This document shows, in pieces, positions 31,879 to 40,793 of a stretch of 64,000 nt of DNA (the first letter of the stretch is position 1; every line of letters starts with the position of its first letter). The DNA is taken from positions 1 through 64,000 of the forward strand of contig CANESI010000008.1 in NCBI GenBank assembly GCA_947441065.1, in the 5' to 3' direction. A model generated the notes under the pieces. It saw only the letters and a program-made list of their open reading frames with translations. It was not told the origin of the DNA and searched no databases. The stretch is from Caulobacteraceae bacterium. Lineage in GTDB: Bacteria > Pseudomonadota > Alphaproteobacteria > Caulobacterales > Caulobacteraceae. A program made the position numbers and the translations under genes.

Positions 31879-33420
31879 ATGAATGGCGCTGACGTCCTGA
31901 TCCAAACCTTGGCGGATAATGGCTTGGAGGCCTGTTTCGCCAATCCGGGAACCAGCGAGATGCAGTTTGTCTCGGCGCTGGACCGCGAACCGCGCATGCG
32001 CTCGGTGCTCTGTCTGTTTGAAGGGGTGGCGACCGGGGCGGCCGATGGCTATGGCCGGATGGCGGGAAAGCCTGCTGTGACCCTGCTTCATCTGGGACCG
32101 GGCTATGCCAATGGCGGGGCCAATTTGCACAATGCGCGTAAGGCTGGAACGCCGGTGGTCAATGTCATTGGTGATCACGCGACCTATCACCGCCAGTATG
32201 ACGCGCCGCTCAATTCCGATATTGCGACCTGGGCCAAAGCCAATTCCAATTGGATCGCGTCCGCCGAAACCGCCGATCAGGTCGGAGACCTTGCCTCGCA
32301 AGCCATTGCCGCCAGCTATGGTCCGCCAGGCGGCTGCGCCAGCCTGATCCTTCCCGCCGACAGCGCCTGGTCCGAAGCCAGTCGCAAGGGGCCTGTCGTC
32401 GAGATCCCTCAGCGTGCGACGCCAGCGGTCAGCGCCATTGCCGCCACCGCCGCGAAGTTAAAGGCTGCCAAATCCCCTGTGGTCCTGATCGGCGGGTCTG
32501 CCTGTACCGAAGCGGGGCTGAGGGCGGCTGGGCGGTTAAAGGCTGCGGGTATTCGTGTCCTTACCGACACCTTTGTCGCCCGTCTGTCGCGCGGGGAGGG
32601 ACGGTTTAACCCCGACAAGATGCTCTATTTCGGAGAAATGGCGCTTAAGGATCTGGCGGGTAGCGACCTGATGGTGCTGGTCGAAACCGCCATGCCGGTA
32701 TCCTTCTTCGCCTATCCGGACATGCCCAGCGTTCTGGTGCCCGAGGGCTGCGCGCTTGAGCCCCTGTGCGACAGGTCACAGGACGGGATCGCGACCTTAA
32801 ACCGGTTGGCCGATGCGCTTGGTGCGCCGCAGGATGTCGCCTTGACCACCTATGCGCCGCAAGGCTGCCCGAGCGGGGAATTGACCGCCTACACGATTGG
32901 CACCTCCATAGCGCGGCACATGCCAAGCCAAGCTGTTATCTCCGATGACGCGGTGACGGCGGGCTTGCCGGTCTATACGCAAACAGCGCAGGCGCGGGCC
33001 CATGAATGGCTGATGCTAACGGGCGGGGCGATCGGGCAAGGCATTCCCTTGGCCATCGGCGCGGCGGTTGCCTGTCCCGACCGAAAGGTCCTGTCCCTCA
33101 ATGGTGACGGCGCGGCCATGTATACGGTGCAAGGGCTCTGGACGATCGCGCGCGAGAATTTGGACGTGACTGTGGTGGTCTTTGCCAACCATGCCTATCG
33201 CATCCTCAATATTGAGCTTGCCCGCACGGGGGCTGGAAAGCCTGGCACCGCCGCCAAGAAGCTGCTCGATCTTGGATCGCCGCGCATCGACTGGATGGGG
33301 CTAGCCAGCGCTCTAGGCCTGCCCTCCGTGCGCTGTGACACGGCAGAGAGCTTTGATGCCGCCATGGCCAGGGCCATGGGGCAGAAGGGGCCACAGTTCA
33401 TCGAGGCGGCCCTGCTCTAG
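31879..33420 (+). CDS. Thiamine-diphosphate enzyme, acetolactate synthase/benzoylformate decarboxylase-like
   Basis: A 513-residue ThDP-family protein with the usual three domains. The catalytic Glu47 is in LFEGVATGAADGYGRMAGKPA; the ThDP/Mg motif GDGAAMYTVQGLWT running to FANHAYR lies near 413-437. It is shorter than housekeeping IlvB and lacks a small subunit nearby, so an IlvB role is doubtful. It begins 16 bases after the CoA-ligase stop, with a clear GGAG site, so the pair is probably one unit acting on the same aromatic or alpha-keto acid route. Substrate unknown. Confidence 0.75.
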   Translation: MNGADVLIQTLADNGLEACFANPGTSEMQFVSALDREPRMRSVLCLFEGVATGAADGYGRMAGKPAVTLLHLGPGYANGGANLHNARKAGTPVVNVIGDHATYHRQYDAPLNSDIATWAKANSNWIASAETADQVGDLASQAIAASYGPPGGCASLILPADSAWSEASRKGPVVEIPQRATPAVSAIAATAAKLKAAKSPVVLIGGSACTEAGLRAAGRLKAAGIRVLTDTFVARLSRGEGRFNPDKMLYFGEMALKDLAGSDLMVLVETAMPVSFFAYPDMPSVLVPEGCALEPLCDRSQDGIATLNRLADALGAPQDVALTTYAPQGCPSGELTAYTIGTSIARHMPSQAVISDDAVTAGLPVYTQTAQARAHEWLMLTGGAIGQGIPLAIGAAVACPDRKVLSLNGDGAAMYTVQGLWTIARENLDVTVVVFANHAYRILNIELARTGAGKPGTAAKKLLDLGSPRIDWMGLASALGLPSVRCDTAESFDAAMARAMGQKGPQFIEAALL

Positions 33421-33450
33421 CCTGCGGGAAATCCTATCGCCGTCAACAAA

Positions 33451-33480
33451 AAACCCGCCGGAGTGATCTCCGGCGGGTTT
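33451..33480. terminator. Bidirectional rho-independent terminator
   Basis: AAACCCGCCGGAG, loop TGAT, CTCCGGCGGGTTT: a perfect 13-pair stem whose outer pairs are A-T, giving an A-run on one side and a T-run on the other. It sits 30 bases after the ThDP enzyme stop and 22 before the stop of the converging Cys-repeat gene, so it should end both transcripts. Confidence 0.92.
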
Positions 33481-33502
33481 GTCGTAAGACCCTTAGAGGG
33501 TC

Positions 33503-34855
33503 CTATTTCAGCGTATTACCGGGAAGCTTACAGCCGCCGCCAATACCCTTAGCTTGGGTGCAGCTGAGCACCGACTTGGGGGCTTCGACGCCAGCCGTAT
33601 ATTCGATGACCCAGCCGGGCAGGCCATCAGAGCAGGCCACTTCCAAGAACTCCGACGTTTCCGCGCGCCCGATCATGTTGACGTTTGACACAGTGCAGGT
33701 GGACTTGCCGAGCGACTTCAAGCTGGTGGTCAGCTTTGGATAGGCCAACTCTTGCTTGGAGTAGCTGCAACGATAGCCCGAAAGTTGCGAGCGCACGCAG
33801 TCTAGAATTTGCGGTTTCACACCAGCCGCCACAGGGAAGATGCCCACGGCGCCGTCGGGACGGTTCTTACAGGCCAGCTCGACAACTTCCTTGTCATTGC
33901 CCTGGACCGGAAAGACCCCGTACTTGTCGACGTCGCAGTTAAAACCGGCCTTCTTGGCAAGGCTGGAATAGAGGCCAGCCTGCTGAGTTTCGGCTTCGCG
34001 CGCATCGGTCAGGGTGCAGCCACCGCCAACGAAAGCCGCTTCCGCGCACTTGATCGTCTTGGCCAGCTGTTCGGCCTTAACCTGAAGCATGAAGCCTTCG
34101 CCCGACTGGCAGGCGATCTCGTAATATTCCGAGCCGTCGACAGTCGCCAGAACATAGCGGGTGCCGCTGATGTCACAGGTCTTGCTCGACTGGGTCATCA
34201 TGGCCTTGATCGGCTCAAGGTTCTGCTCAGGAGTGGTCAGTTCGCAGCTCTTGCCCGATTGGCCGAAAGCGACGCACGACATGGCCGTAATCTTGCGATC
34301 CGCCGTGGCTGGCATGCTGGCGAGCATCACCATGCCAGCGCCAGACTTACAGGCCAGTTCATAGTAGGCGCTGGCTGGGCTTTGACCAATATAGCGAGCC
34401 CTATCGATGGCGCAACTCGAACCCGTCTTGGCGATTAAGGGCTGCAGGCCCGCGACCGGATTGGCGTTGCCGGGCAGCAAGCAGGACAGGCTGTTCTTCT
34501 GAGGTTTGCCATCTGGCCCAATGGCAGGGGCTGACGTGGCCACGCAGTCATAGGTCAGGGGAACGGAGTCATCGGTCTTGGCTTGAATGATGTAGCCTAG
34601 GCCTTCAGAGCAGGCGACTTCGAAGAAAGCGGTCGTGACCTTCACGCCGTCCTTCTTTTCATCGGACGAACCGACAAATCGCGCGTCGGTTAGGCTGCAG
34701 GCCACGCCAGACTTGGCGATGATTTCGGGGGCCTTAGCCATCCCTGCCTTGCGTGCTACCTCGGGTATGCCAGCCGGTGCCTTGGGGGCAGCGAGAGCGG
34801 GCGATGCAATCGCGAAGGTGATTGCGGCGATGAGCCCCAGTCCAAATGGCCTCAT
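33503..34855 (-). CDS. Secreted protein of five four-cysteine tandem repeats, function unknown
   Basis: A 450-residue protein with signal peptide (residues 1-22, ends PALAA). The rest is five tandem repeats of about 80 residues with exactly four Cys each: 53/82/104/125, 148/169/194/204, 227/249/270/280, 307/329/353/363 and 387/408/432/442. Each unit reads roughly K-S/T-xx-C, R-Y/F-V/I-G, then YYE-V/I/L-AC-x-SG-x-G, C, and ends GGGC-x-L. There are no other cysteines. It is alone between a terminator and a divergent MBL gene. I do not recognise the family; periplasmic location and disulfides are inferred. Confidence 0.8.
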   Translation of the reverse strand: MRPFGLGLIAAITFAIASPALAAPKAPAGIPEVARKAGMAKAPEIIAKSGVACSLTDARFVGSSDEKKDGVKVTTAFFEVACSEGLGYIIQAKTDDSVPLTYDCVATSAPAIGPDGKPQKNSLSCLLPGNANPVAGLQPLIAKTGSSCAIDRARYIGQSPASAYYELACKSGAGMVMLASMPATADRKITAMSCVAFGQSGKSCELTTPEQNLEPIKAMMTQSSKTCDISGTRYVLATVDGSEYYEIACQSGEGFMLQVKAEQLAKTIKCAEAAFVGGGCTLTDAREAETQQAGLYSSLAKKAGFNCDVDKYGVFPVQGNDKEVVELACKNRPDGAVGIFPVAAGVKPQILDCVRSQLSGYRCSYSKQELAYPKLTTSLKSLGKSTCTVSNVNMIGRAETSEFLEVACSDGLPGWVIEYTAGVEAPKSVLSCTQAKGIGGGCKLPGNTLK

Positions 34856-35084
34856 GGGTACGTCTCCTGGAATTCCTGACCCTTGCGGGCTTATGATGGT
34901 TGCCTTTGACGGAGCATAAGCCCCTTCATGTGGGTCTGGTCAAGTTTGACTGTGACTGAGACCAAACTAAGACCGTGAATCAGGCATATTGTGCCTAGAC
35001 CGAGACCTCTATTGGCATCATTGGATTGCCACGACAATTGCTCGCATTATCGGCTTGGACCTTTAGCCGCAGGAGACTTTCGAC

Positions 35085-36155
35085 GTGCAGGACGGAACCC
35101 AAGAAGATCCCACCGACATCGCTGAGCGCCGTCCGGCTCTGGTTTACCCCTTTGAGACGGTTCCCGAAGATGGCGAGACCTTAGAGATCGCGCCGGGTCT
35201 AATTTGGATCCGCATGGGCCTGCCCTTCGCTCTGGCGCACATTAATCTCTGGGCGATTCGCGACGGCGAAGGCTGGGCAATTGTCGATACAGGGGTTCAG
35301 ACCCGCGAAACGGCAGCCGCTTGGCGCAAGATTTTCGCCGGTCCCTTAGAGGGCAAGCCTGTCACGCGGGTTTTTGTCACCCACATGCATCCGGACCATA
35401 TCGGCATGGCGGGATGGATCACGCGTAAGTTTGGCTGCCGTCTTTGGATGAGCCGGTTGGAATATATCTCTTGCCGCATGCTGACGGCCGATACGGGGCG
35501 CGAAGCCCCGGACGATGGCGTGCGTTTCTATAATGCGGCCGGTTGGGACGAAGAGTCGATCGAGACCTACAAGGCCCGCTTCGGTGGCTTTGGTAAGGGC
35601 GTTCACGCCATGCCCGACAGCTATCGCCGCCTCAGCGAGGGCGATGAGATCCAGATCGGGGACTATAGCTGGCGTGTTGTGGTTGGGTCGGGTCACTCGC
35701 CCGAACATGCCTGTCTCTATAATGAGGAACTGAAGTTACTGATTTCCGGCGATCAGGTCCTGCCGAAAATCTCATCCAACGTCTCGGTCTTTCCGACTGA
35801 GCCCGACGGCGACCCCTTAACCGATTGGCTAACCTCACTGGCGCGGATCAAGACCATGGTTCCGGACGATGTTCTGGTTCTCCCCGCCCACAATGAGCCT
35901 TTCCACGGTCTTCACGCTCGCCTTGATCACCTGATCCGGGGCCATGAGCGGGCCTTGACGCGGCTCTTGTCCTCGCTCGCCGTGCCAAAGCGCAGCATCG
36001 ATGTGTTTGGATCGCTCTTTGCCCGTAAGATTGGACCAGAGGTTCTGGGCATGGCCACCGGCGAGAGCCTAGCCCACCTGAACTGTCTGATGGGGCGGGG
36101 TCTGGTCGTCGCTGAACCGGATGAGCAGGGCGTGCTCTGGTACCGCGCGGCCTAG
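35085..36155 (+). CDS. MBL-fold metallohydrolase
   Basis: A 356-residue protein read from GTG 35085 with GGAG nine bases upstream. The metallo-beta-lactamase motif is FVTHMHPDHIGMAG (HxHxDH, near 100); GSGHSPEHACLYN (near 207), LLISGDQVLP and LPAHNEPFHG supply the other ligands. A C-terminal helical domain (about 280-356) resembles a winged-helix tail seen in several MBL subfamilies. No signal peptide, so cytoplasmic. The 229-base gap before it shows no recognisable site. Substrate unknown; its TAG stop shares CTAG with flbY. Confidence 0.82.
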   Translation: MQDGTQEDPTDIAERRPALVYPFETVPEDGETLEIAPGLIWIRMGLPFALAHINLWAIRDGEGWAIVDTGVQTRETAAAWRKIFAGPLEGKPVTRVFVTHMHPDHIGMAGWITRKFGCRLWMSRLEYISCRMLTADTGREAPDDGVRFYNAAGWDEESIETYKARFGGFGKGVHAMPDSYRRLSEGDEIQIGDYSWRVVVGSGHSPEHACLYNEELKLLISGDQVLPKISSNVSVFPTEPDGDPLTDWLTSLARIKTMVPDDVLVLPAHNEPFHGLHARLDHLIRGHERALTRLLSSLAVPKRSIDVFGSLFARKIGPEVLGMATGESLAHLNCLMGRGLVVAEPDEQGVLWYRAA

Positions 36156-36577
36156 GCGCTGCGGTTGAGGGTCAGGGACGTCGCATTGACCTTGGACGAT
36201 TGAGCGCCGGGCCCATAACCAGAGCCGGTTGGACGTGAAGACGCCACCTCTTCGGCAATGGCCCGCACCAGACCTTCGGTGACAAACTTTGCCGACTCGA
36301 CGGCTCGGCCATGTCGGGCCAAGACCGCATCAAAGGCCTCTGTCGCCGTGATCAGGCTTTGGCGGGCGGGCAGGGATGTTTCGGCCAAGACATGAGGCGC
36401 TTCACGCAGCCTTTGCGATTCATGGCGGTAGATATTGGCCAGCCGCGAGGTCTCATCGAGCGTCTTTGCCGCTTCGAGCGGTTTATTATCCTCGAAATCC
36501 TTACATTCCTTGGCGAGGCGCGCCGTCAGGATCTGTGTCAGTTCCGTCATTTGATTGATGCGGGCATCGGGGTTCAT
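36152..36577 (-). CDS. flbY: Flagellar protein FlbY (FlgN-like)
   Basis: A 141-residue mainly helical protein ([20 protein letters not shown] to LYR-like helices, then a Ser/Gly/Ala-rich tail). In Caulobacter the gene after cheL in the flgI operon is flbY, and this protein fits its size and place. It starts in the cheL stop (ATGA overlap). Sequence alone only says helical and small; the name leans on synteny. FlgN-like export chaperone function is an inference. Confidence 0.75.
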   Translation of the reverse strand: MNPDARINQMTELTQILTARLAKECKDFEDNKPLEAAKTLDETSRLANIYRHESQRLREAPHVLAETSLPARQSLITATEAFDAVLARHGRAVESAKFVTEGLVRAIAEEVASSRPTGSGYGPGAQSSKVNATSLTLNRSA

Positions 36578-36921
36578 TTGACAGGTTCCTGAACGGTGGG
36601 GGTCGGGGATAGGCCTTGCATCTTGAGCATCTCTTGCGTGACCGAGGCGGCAATGCCGACCCCGCCCGCCTTGGTCATTTGCTTGGCAAAGGCGTCCATG
36701 AGGAAGGACTTGAAGGCCTGCTCACCTTGGCCGCCGCCAAAGGGTTCCGACGTATTGACGCCAGAAAACATGGTTTGAAAGGCGGTTGAGAGGAACACGG
36801 ACTCAAATTCCTTCGCCGTCTTTTCAATCCGGGCGCGAGGGTCAGTAACGGAGCCGTAGTTCGAAATCTGAGGCGTTGGCCGCATCAGGTCGATGGGAAG
36901 GGACGAAGCGCTCAAATTCAT
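36574..36921 (-). CDS. cheL: Rod-binding protein CheL (FlgJ N-terminal-like)
   Basis: A 115-residue protein with the FlgJ rod-binding pattern: [20 protein letters not shown] (about 38-57) then [28 protein letters not shown]. It lacks the muramidase half of enterobacterial FlgJ, as is usual in alphaproteobacteria, where it is called CheL. It should help rod assembly at the basal body. Its ATG overlaps the flgI stop by one base (TAATG). Confidence 0.88.
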   Translation of the reverse strand: MNLSASSLPIDLMRPTPQISNYGSVTDPRARIEKTAKEFESVFLSTAFQTMFSGVNTSEPFGGGQGEQAFKSFLMDAFAKQMTKAGGVGIAASVTQEMLKMQGLSPTPTVQEPVK

Positions 36922-38036
36922 TACATCACCTCAATATCGGCTTGCAGCGCGCCTGCCGCCTTGATGGTCTGGAGGATGGAGATCATGTCGCGAGGCGTGA
37001 CGCCGAGGCTGTTCAGCCCCCTAACGAGCGAGGCCAAGGATGCCCCATCTTTAAGGGTTATGAACTGCTTGCCCTTTTCCTCATCGACCGAGACCTGAGA
37101 CTGCGGTGTCACCGTCGTCTGGCCCTGCGACAGGGGATTGGGCTGGCTGACCTGAGGTGTTTCCTGAACCGTGATGGTCAGGTTACCTTGCTGAATGGCG
37201 ACGGTGGAGAGGCGAACATTCTCGCCCATGACGATGACGCCAGCGACCTCGTCGATAATGACCTTGGCCGGATTGTCAGGCTGGACCTCCAGCTGCTCGA
37301 TCTGGGTGATGTAGGTCACCAGATCGCGACCGGCAGCGGGGCGCACAGTGATGATGGAGGGATTGTCGGCTCTGGCCGAACCCGGAAAGCGCGCATTGAT
37401 CACTTCTGCGACGCGGCGGGCGGTGGTGAAGTCTGGATTGTGCAGGGTCAGACGCATCTGCGCCATGCTGGCCAGCTGAAACCCAACCTCGCGCTCGACA
37501 ATGGCCCCAGAGGCAATCCGCCCTGCCGTGGGCACGCCCTTTGAGATCGAAGAGCCAGACCCGCCTGAGGCCGAGACCGAGCCGGTCTGGACCGTGCCTT
37601 GAGCCACGGCATAGGCCTGGCCATCTGCGGCCAGCAAGGGGGTAACCAGCAGGGTGCCGCCAAGCAAGCTCTTGGCATCACCAAGGGCTGAGACCGTCGC
37701 ATCGACCTGCGATCCAGAGGCGGAAAAGGCGGGGAGGCGGGCGGTGACCATCACAGCGGCGACGTTCTTGGTGTTCATGGTCGCGTCGCGGGTATTGACG
37801 CCGAGACGCTCCAGCATGGCTTCGAGGCTTTGCTTGGTGAAGGGGGCGTTGCGCAGCGAGTCGCCGGTGCCGTTCAGGCCCACAACAATGCCGTAACCGA
37901 CCAACATATTGTCTCGCACGCCTTCGAACGCGACAATGTCCTTGATCCGCGACTTGGCGAGAACGGGTGTCGTGACCAAAGCGGCCGCAGACAGGGCGGC
38001 CATAACTGTTTTTAGAACCGAGCCGATGCGCATCAT
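36921..38036 (-). CDS. flgI: Flagellar P-ring protein FlgI
   Basis: A 371-residue protein from ATG 38036 ([20 protein letters not shown]), which gives a clean Sec signal peptide; the frame is open 11 codons further. The mature part has [32 protein letters not shown], the classic FlgI start, and ends [29 protein letters not shown]. It forms the P ring in the peptidoglycan layer. It heads the flgI-cheL-flbY operon and is preceded by a sigma-54 promoter. Confidence 0.96.
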   Translation of the reverse strand: MMRIGSVLKTVMAALSAAALVTTPVLAKSRIKDIVAFEGVRDNMLVGYGIVVGLNGTGDSLRNAPFTKQSLEAMLERLGVNTRDATMNTKNVAAVMVTARLPAFSASGSQVDATVSALGDAKSLLGGTLLVTPLLAADGQAYAVAQGTVQTGSVSASGGSGSSISKGVPTAGRIASGAIVEREVGFQLASMAQMRLTLHNPDFTTARRVAEVINARFPGSARADNPSIITVRPAAGRDLVTYITQIEQLEVQPDNPAKVIIDEVAGVIVMGENVRLSTVAIQQGNLTITVQETPQVSQPNPLSQGQTTVTPQSQVSVDEEKGKQFITLKDGASLASLVRGLNSLGVTPRDMISILQTIKAAGALQADIEVM

Positions 38037-38091
38037 AGCGGTCTGTTGATCCTTGGGTCTTGACGCCACGCGCGCCTAGCCTGATCTTTCA

Positions 38092-38108
38092 TGCGAAGTT
38101 CGTGCCAA
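38092..38108 (-). promoter_or_regulatory. Sigma-54 promoter of flgI
   Basis: On the minus strand TTGGCACGAACTTCGCA gives GG (38106-38105), ten bases, GC (38094-38093): the exact -24/-12 spacing of sigma-54, and TGGCACG is a full match to the -24 block (the -12 block is TCGC instead of TTGC). It lies about 56 bases upstream of the flgI start. Late flagellar genes in Caulobacter use RpoN with FlbD, so this fits. Confidence 0.75.
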
Positions 38109-38112
38109 GATT

Positions 38113-38120
38113 TTAACCAT
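38113..38120 (+). promoter_or_regulatory. Candidate CtrA half-site in the flgI-fliX gap
   Basis: TTAACCAT matches the left half of CtrA boxes (TTAA-N7-TTAAC), in the 248-base divergent gap; another TTAAC lies at 38197. Neither has a good second half at N7, so binding is not shown. In Caulobacter fliX is an early CtrA-controlled flagellar gene. Confidence 0.25.
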
Positions 38121-38284
38121 AAAAAAGGTTGTTGAATCAGGTTGCTAAAGTTTGGTCTTGCGAAAACGGCCTACCCACGGCAAATCCTGCCGAGCCTTAA
38201 CGTTACAGCAAGTGTGAAGGTACAAACTGTCGTCTTGCCGCCCTAGACCTTATGGGCTGCAGTTTTGGGTCAGATGGTATTGAG

Positions 38285-38716
38285 ATGAAAATCGGCGGTA
38301 CGAATGGTGTCGGGACTTCGGGTCCAGCACGGTCGGCCTCCCGCTCAGCGGGCGGTGACTTTCGGCTGTCCAAAGCCTCTGCAAACTCTGAGACCGCCTC
38401 GGCCGCTCGCGCCTCTGGTCCGACCGGCGTTGGCTCCATCGATGCGCTCATCGCGCTGCAGGAAGTCGGCGGTCCCCTAGAGCGACGCAAGAAGGCCGTG
38501 CGCCGCGCGAGTAAGATTCTCGACCTTCTCGACGATGTCCGCGACAGCCTACTGGACGATAATCTCTCATCTACGGCGTTAAACGGCCTGATGGCGGCGA
38601 TCCGAGAAGAGCGTTCAGGCGTGGATGATCCTCACCTTGAAGGCCTGTTAAACGATATAGAAACAAGGGCCTCGGTAGAGATTGCCAAGCTGGAAGTCGC
38701 CGCCCGTCGACCCTGA
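38285..38716 (+). CDS. fliX: Flagellar assembly regulator FliX
   Basis: A 143-residue protein from ATG 38285 (MKIGGTNGVG), with an unstructured Ser/Ala/Gly N-terminal half and a helical C-terminal half (SIDALIALQEVGGPLERRKKAVRRASKILDLLDDVR). This is the FliX pattern, and its divergence from flgI copies the Caulobacter layout. FliX couples early basal-body assembly to the sigma-54 activator FlbD. The open frame starts 11 codons earlier, but the family starts at MKI. Confidence 0.9.
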   Translation: MKIGGTNGVGTSGPARSASRSAGGDFRLSKASANSETASAARASGPTGVGSIDALIALQEVGGPLERRKKAVRRASKILDLLDDVRDSLLDDNLSSTALNGLMAAIREERSGVDDPHLEGLLNDIETRASVEIAKLEVAARRP

Positions 38717-38831
38717 ACCAACAAACTTAAATGGTTCAATCTGGAGAGGCACGTTGATTGGCCCTTCGGTTTTGGTATAAGCGGCCTCGCTTCACCCCGG
38801 AGCATCTATTTTTGCGAGCGTGAGGGCGTCA

Positions 38832-39260
38832 ATGCCGACGACCACAGTGCCGGTTCTTGATGCGGACTATCGTCCTTCTGAGGACGAGGAGTTCATGTGC
38901 GCGAACCATCGTTCCTATTTCCGCAAGAAATTGCAGGCTTGGAAAGAGGATATTCTGCGCGAGTCGCGCGGAACCCTGACCCACCTTCAAACGGAAACCG
39001 AGAACCATCCAGACCTTGCCGACCGGGCCTCGTCAGAGACGGATCGGTCCTTAGAGCTTCGCACCCGAGATCGACAACGCAAGCTGATCTCAAAGATAGA
39101 TGCAGCACTTCGACGCATCGACGATGACTCCTATGGCTTCTGCGAAGAAACCGGAGAGCCCATCGGCCTTGCCCGCCTTGAGGCCCGTCCCATCGCAACC
39201 ATGAGCGTGGAAGCCCAAGAGCGTCATGAGCGGCGCGAGCGGGTTCACAGAGACGACTAA
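38832..39260 (+). CDS. dksA: DksA-type RNA polymerase-binding regulator, single-Cys variant
   Basis: A 142-residue protein from ATG 38832 (GAGG seven bases upstream; GTG at 38820 also open). A coiled coil follows YRPSEDEEFM, with DLADRASSE at its tip holding the DxxD pair that reaches into the polymerase channel. The zinc finger is reduced: C104-x2-T107, 17 residues, S125-x2-A128, so only one of four Cys remains. Other alphaproteobacterial DksA proteins have this layout as far as I recall. It would act with ppGpp on transcription. It lies after fliX, as in Caulobacter. Confidence 0.88.
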   Translation: MPTTTVPVLDADYRPSEDEEFMCANHRSYFRKKLQAWKEDILRESRGTLTHLQTETENHPDLADRASSETDRSLELRTRDRQRKLISKIDAALRRIDDDSYGFCEETGEPIGLARLEARPIATMSVEAQERHERRERVHRDD

Positions 39261-39360
39261 CGCCAAAGGGCGCGGGCTTGGCCATTCGGCGGTCCTCGCC
39301 GAGATCGTTTGCTCCGGTGCTTAAAACCGGATCAGCCCCGTCTGCTAAGAAAGATCGACC

Positions 39361-40695
39361 ATGACCGTGAAGGTCCGCTTTGCCCCATCGCCCACGGGCC
39401 GTATCCACGTCGGCAATATCCGCGCGGCCCTAACCAATTGGCTGTTCGCCAAGCGGTTCGGAGGAACCTTTGTCCTGCGCATCGACGACACTGATCTGGA
39501 ACGTTCGACCCAAGAGTACGAAGACGGGATCGAGACGGACCTGAAATGGCTGGGTCTGGTCTGGGGCGAGCGTTATAATCAGTCCAAGCGCTTTGACAGC
39601 TACCAGATCGCCGCCGACCGCTTGAAGGCAGAGGGTAAGCTCTATCCTTGCTATGAGACCGGCGAAGAGCTGGATCGTCGCCGCAAGGTGCAACTGTCCC
39701 GCAGCCTGCCGCCGATCTATGATCGCGCAGCCTTGGCCCTGACCGACCAAGAGCGCGCCGCGCTGGAAGCTGAAGGCCGTCGCCCCCATTGGCGCTTCAA
39801 GCTCGATGGTCGCCGGGTCAAGTGGACCGATCTGGTACGCGGCGAGTGCGATGTCGATACGACCTCCATGTCGGACCCGGTCCTGATCCGCGAGGACGGC
39901 GCCTTCCTCTATACCCTGCCGTCGGTGGTGGACGACATTGAGATGGGCATCACCCACGTGGTCCGAGGCGAAGACCATGTGACCAATACCGGCGTTCAGA
40001 TCGAAATCTTCGAAGCCTTGGGCGGCGCGGTGCCGATCTTTGGTCACTTCTCCTTGCTGATCGGTGCCGATGGCGAGGCCCTGTCCAAGCGTCTGGGCTC
40101 CATGTCGATCATGGATATGCGGGGCAATGGCTATGAGCCCTTGGCCGTGACCAGCCATCTGGCCCGTCTGGGCACCAGCGATCCGCTAGAGGCCGGTTCG
40201 TCTCTGGAACAGTTGGGCGAAGGCTTTGACTTTTCCAAGATGGGCCGTGCGCCAGCCCGTTATGACCCGGCGGACCTGTTGCGTCTCAATGCCCAAGTGC
40301 TGCACGCCATGCCCTATGAGACCGCCAAGCCGCGTTTGGCCGCGATGGAGTCCGACCTTGGCGAGGCCTTCTGGCTGGCCATTCGCGCCAACCTGACCCT
40401 GTTTGCCGATGTTAGCGCGCTGGCTCAGATGGTGCGCGGTCCCGTAACACCGGTGGTCGAGGATCAAGCCTTCCTGACCGAGGCGCTGGCGGTCTTGCCG
40501 CAAACCTTGGATGCGGCCTCTTGGGGCGAGTGGACCAACGCGGTCAAGGAACGCACCGGGGCCAAGGGCAAGGGCCTATTCCAGCCCCTTCGGCGCGCCT
40601 TAACCGGCATGGATCATGGCCCGGAAATGGCGCCTTTGCTGGTCCTGATCGGACGAGATCGGGCAGCAGCCCGTCTGAGCGGCCTAACCGCCTGA
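39361..40695 (+). CDS. gltX: Glutamyl-tRNA synthetase
   Basis: A 444-residue class I synthetase. HIGH-like motif SPTGRIHVGNIRAAL (about 10-24) and KMSKS-like motif GEALSKRLGSMSI (about 240) are clear; DDTDLERSTQEYEDGI is the acceptor-binding part. The length fits the shorter of the two GluRS types often found in alphaproteobacteria, which may charge tRNA-Gln for later amidation. No zinc Cys cluster of the E. coli type is seen. Which tRNA it prefers cannot be told. Confidence 0.93.
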   Translation: MTVKVRFAPSPTGRIHVGNIRAALTNWLFAKRFGGTFVLRIDDTDLERSTQEYEDGIETDLKWLGLVWGERYNQSKRFDSYQIAADRLKAEGKLYPCYETGEELDRRRKVQLSRSLPPIYDRAALALTDQERAALEAEGRRPHWRFKLDGRRVKWTDLVRGECDVDTTSMSDPVLIREDGAFLYTLPSVVDDIEMGITHVVRGEDHVTNTGVQIEIFEALGGAVPIFGHFSLLIGADGEALSKRLGSMSIMDMRGNGYEPLAVTSHLARLGTSDPLEAGSSLEQLGEGFDFSKMGRAPARYDPADLLRLNAQVLHAMPYETAKPRLAAMESDLGEAFWLAIRANLTLFADVSALAQMVRGPVTPVVEDQAFLTEALAVLPQTLDAASWGEWTNAVKERTGAKGKGLFQPLRRALTGMDHGPEMAPLLVLIGRDRAAARLSGLTA

Positions 40696-40793
40696 TCTTT
40701 GCGTCGCGCGGGGCCTTGCTCCGGTCGTCTCATCGCTCTATGCCCCATCGGCCCGGTCATGACCGGCTCGGCAACTGAGGTATATCTAAGCGC

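Noticed and set aside
31879-33420. ilvB (acetolactate synthase large subunit)
   Set aside because: No ilvN next to it, shorter than IlvB, and its partner gene is a CoA ligase.
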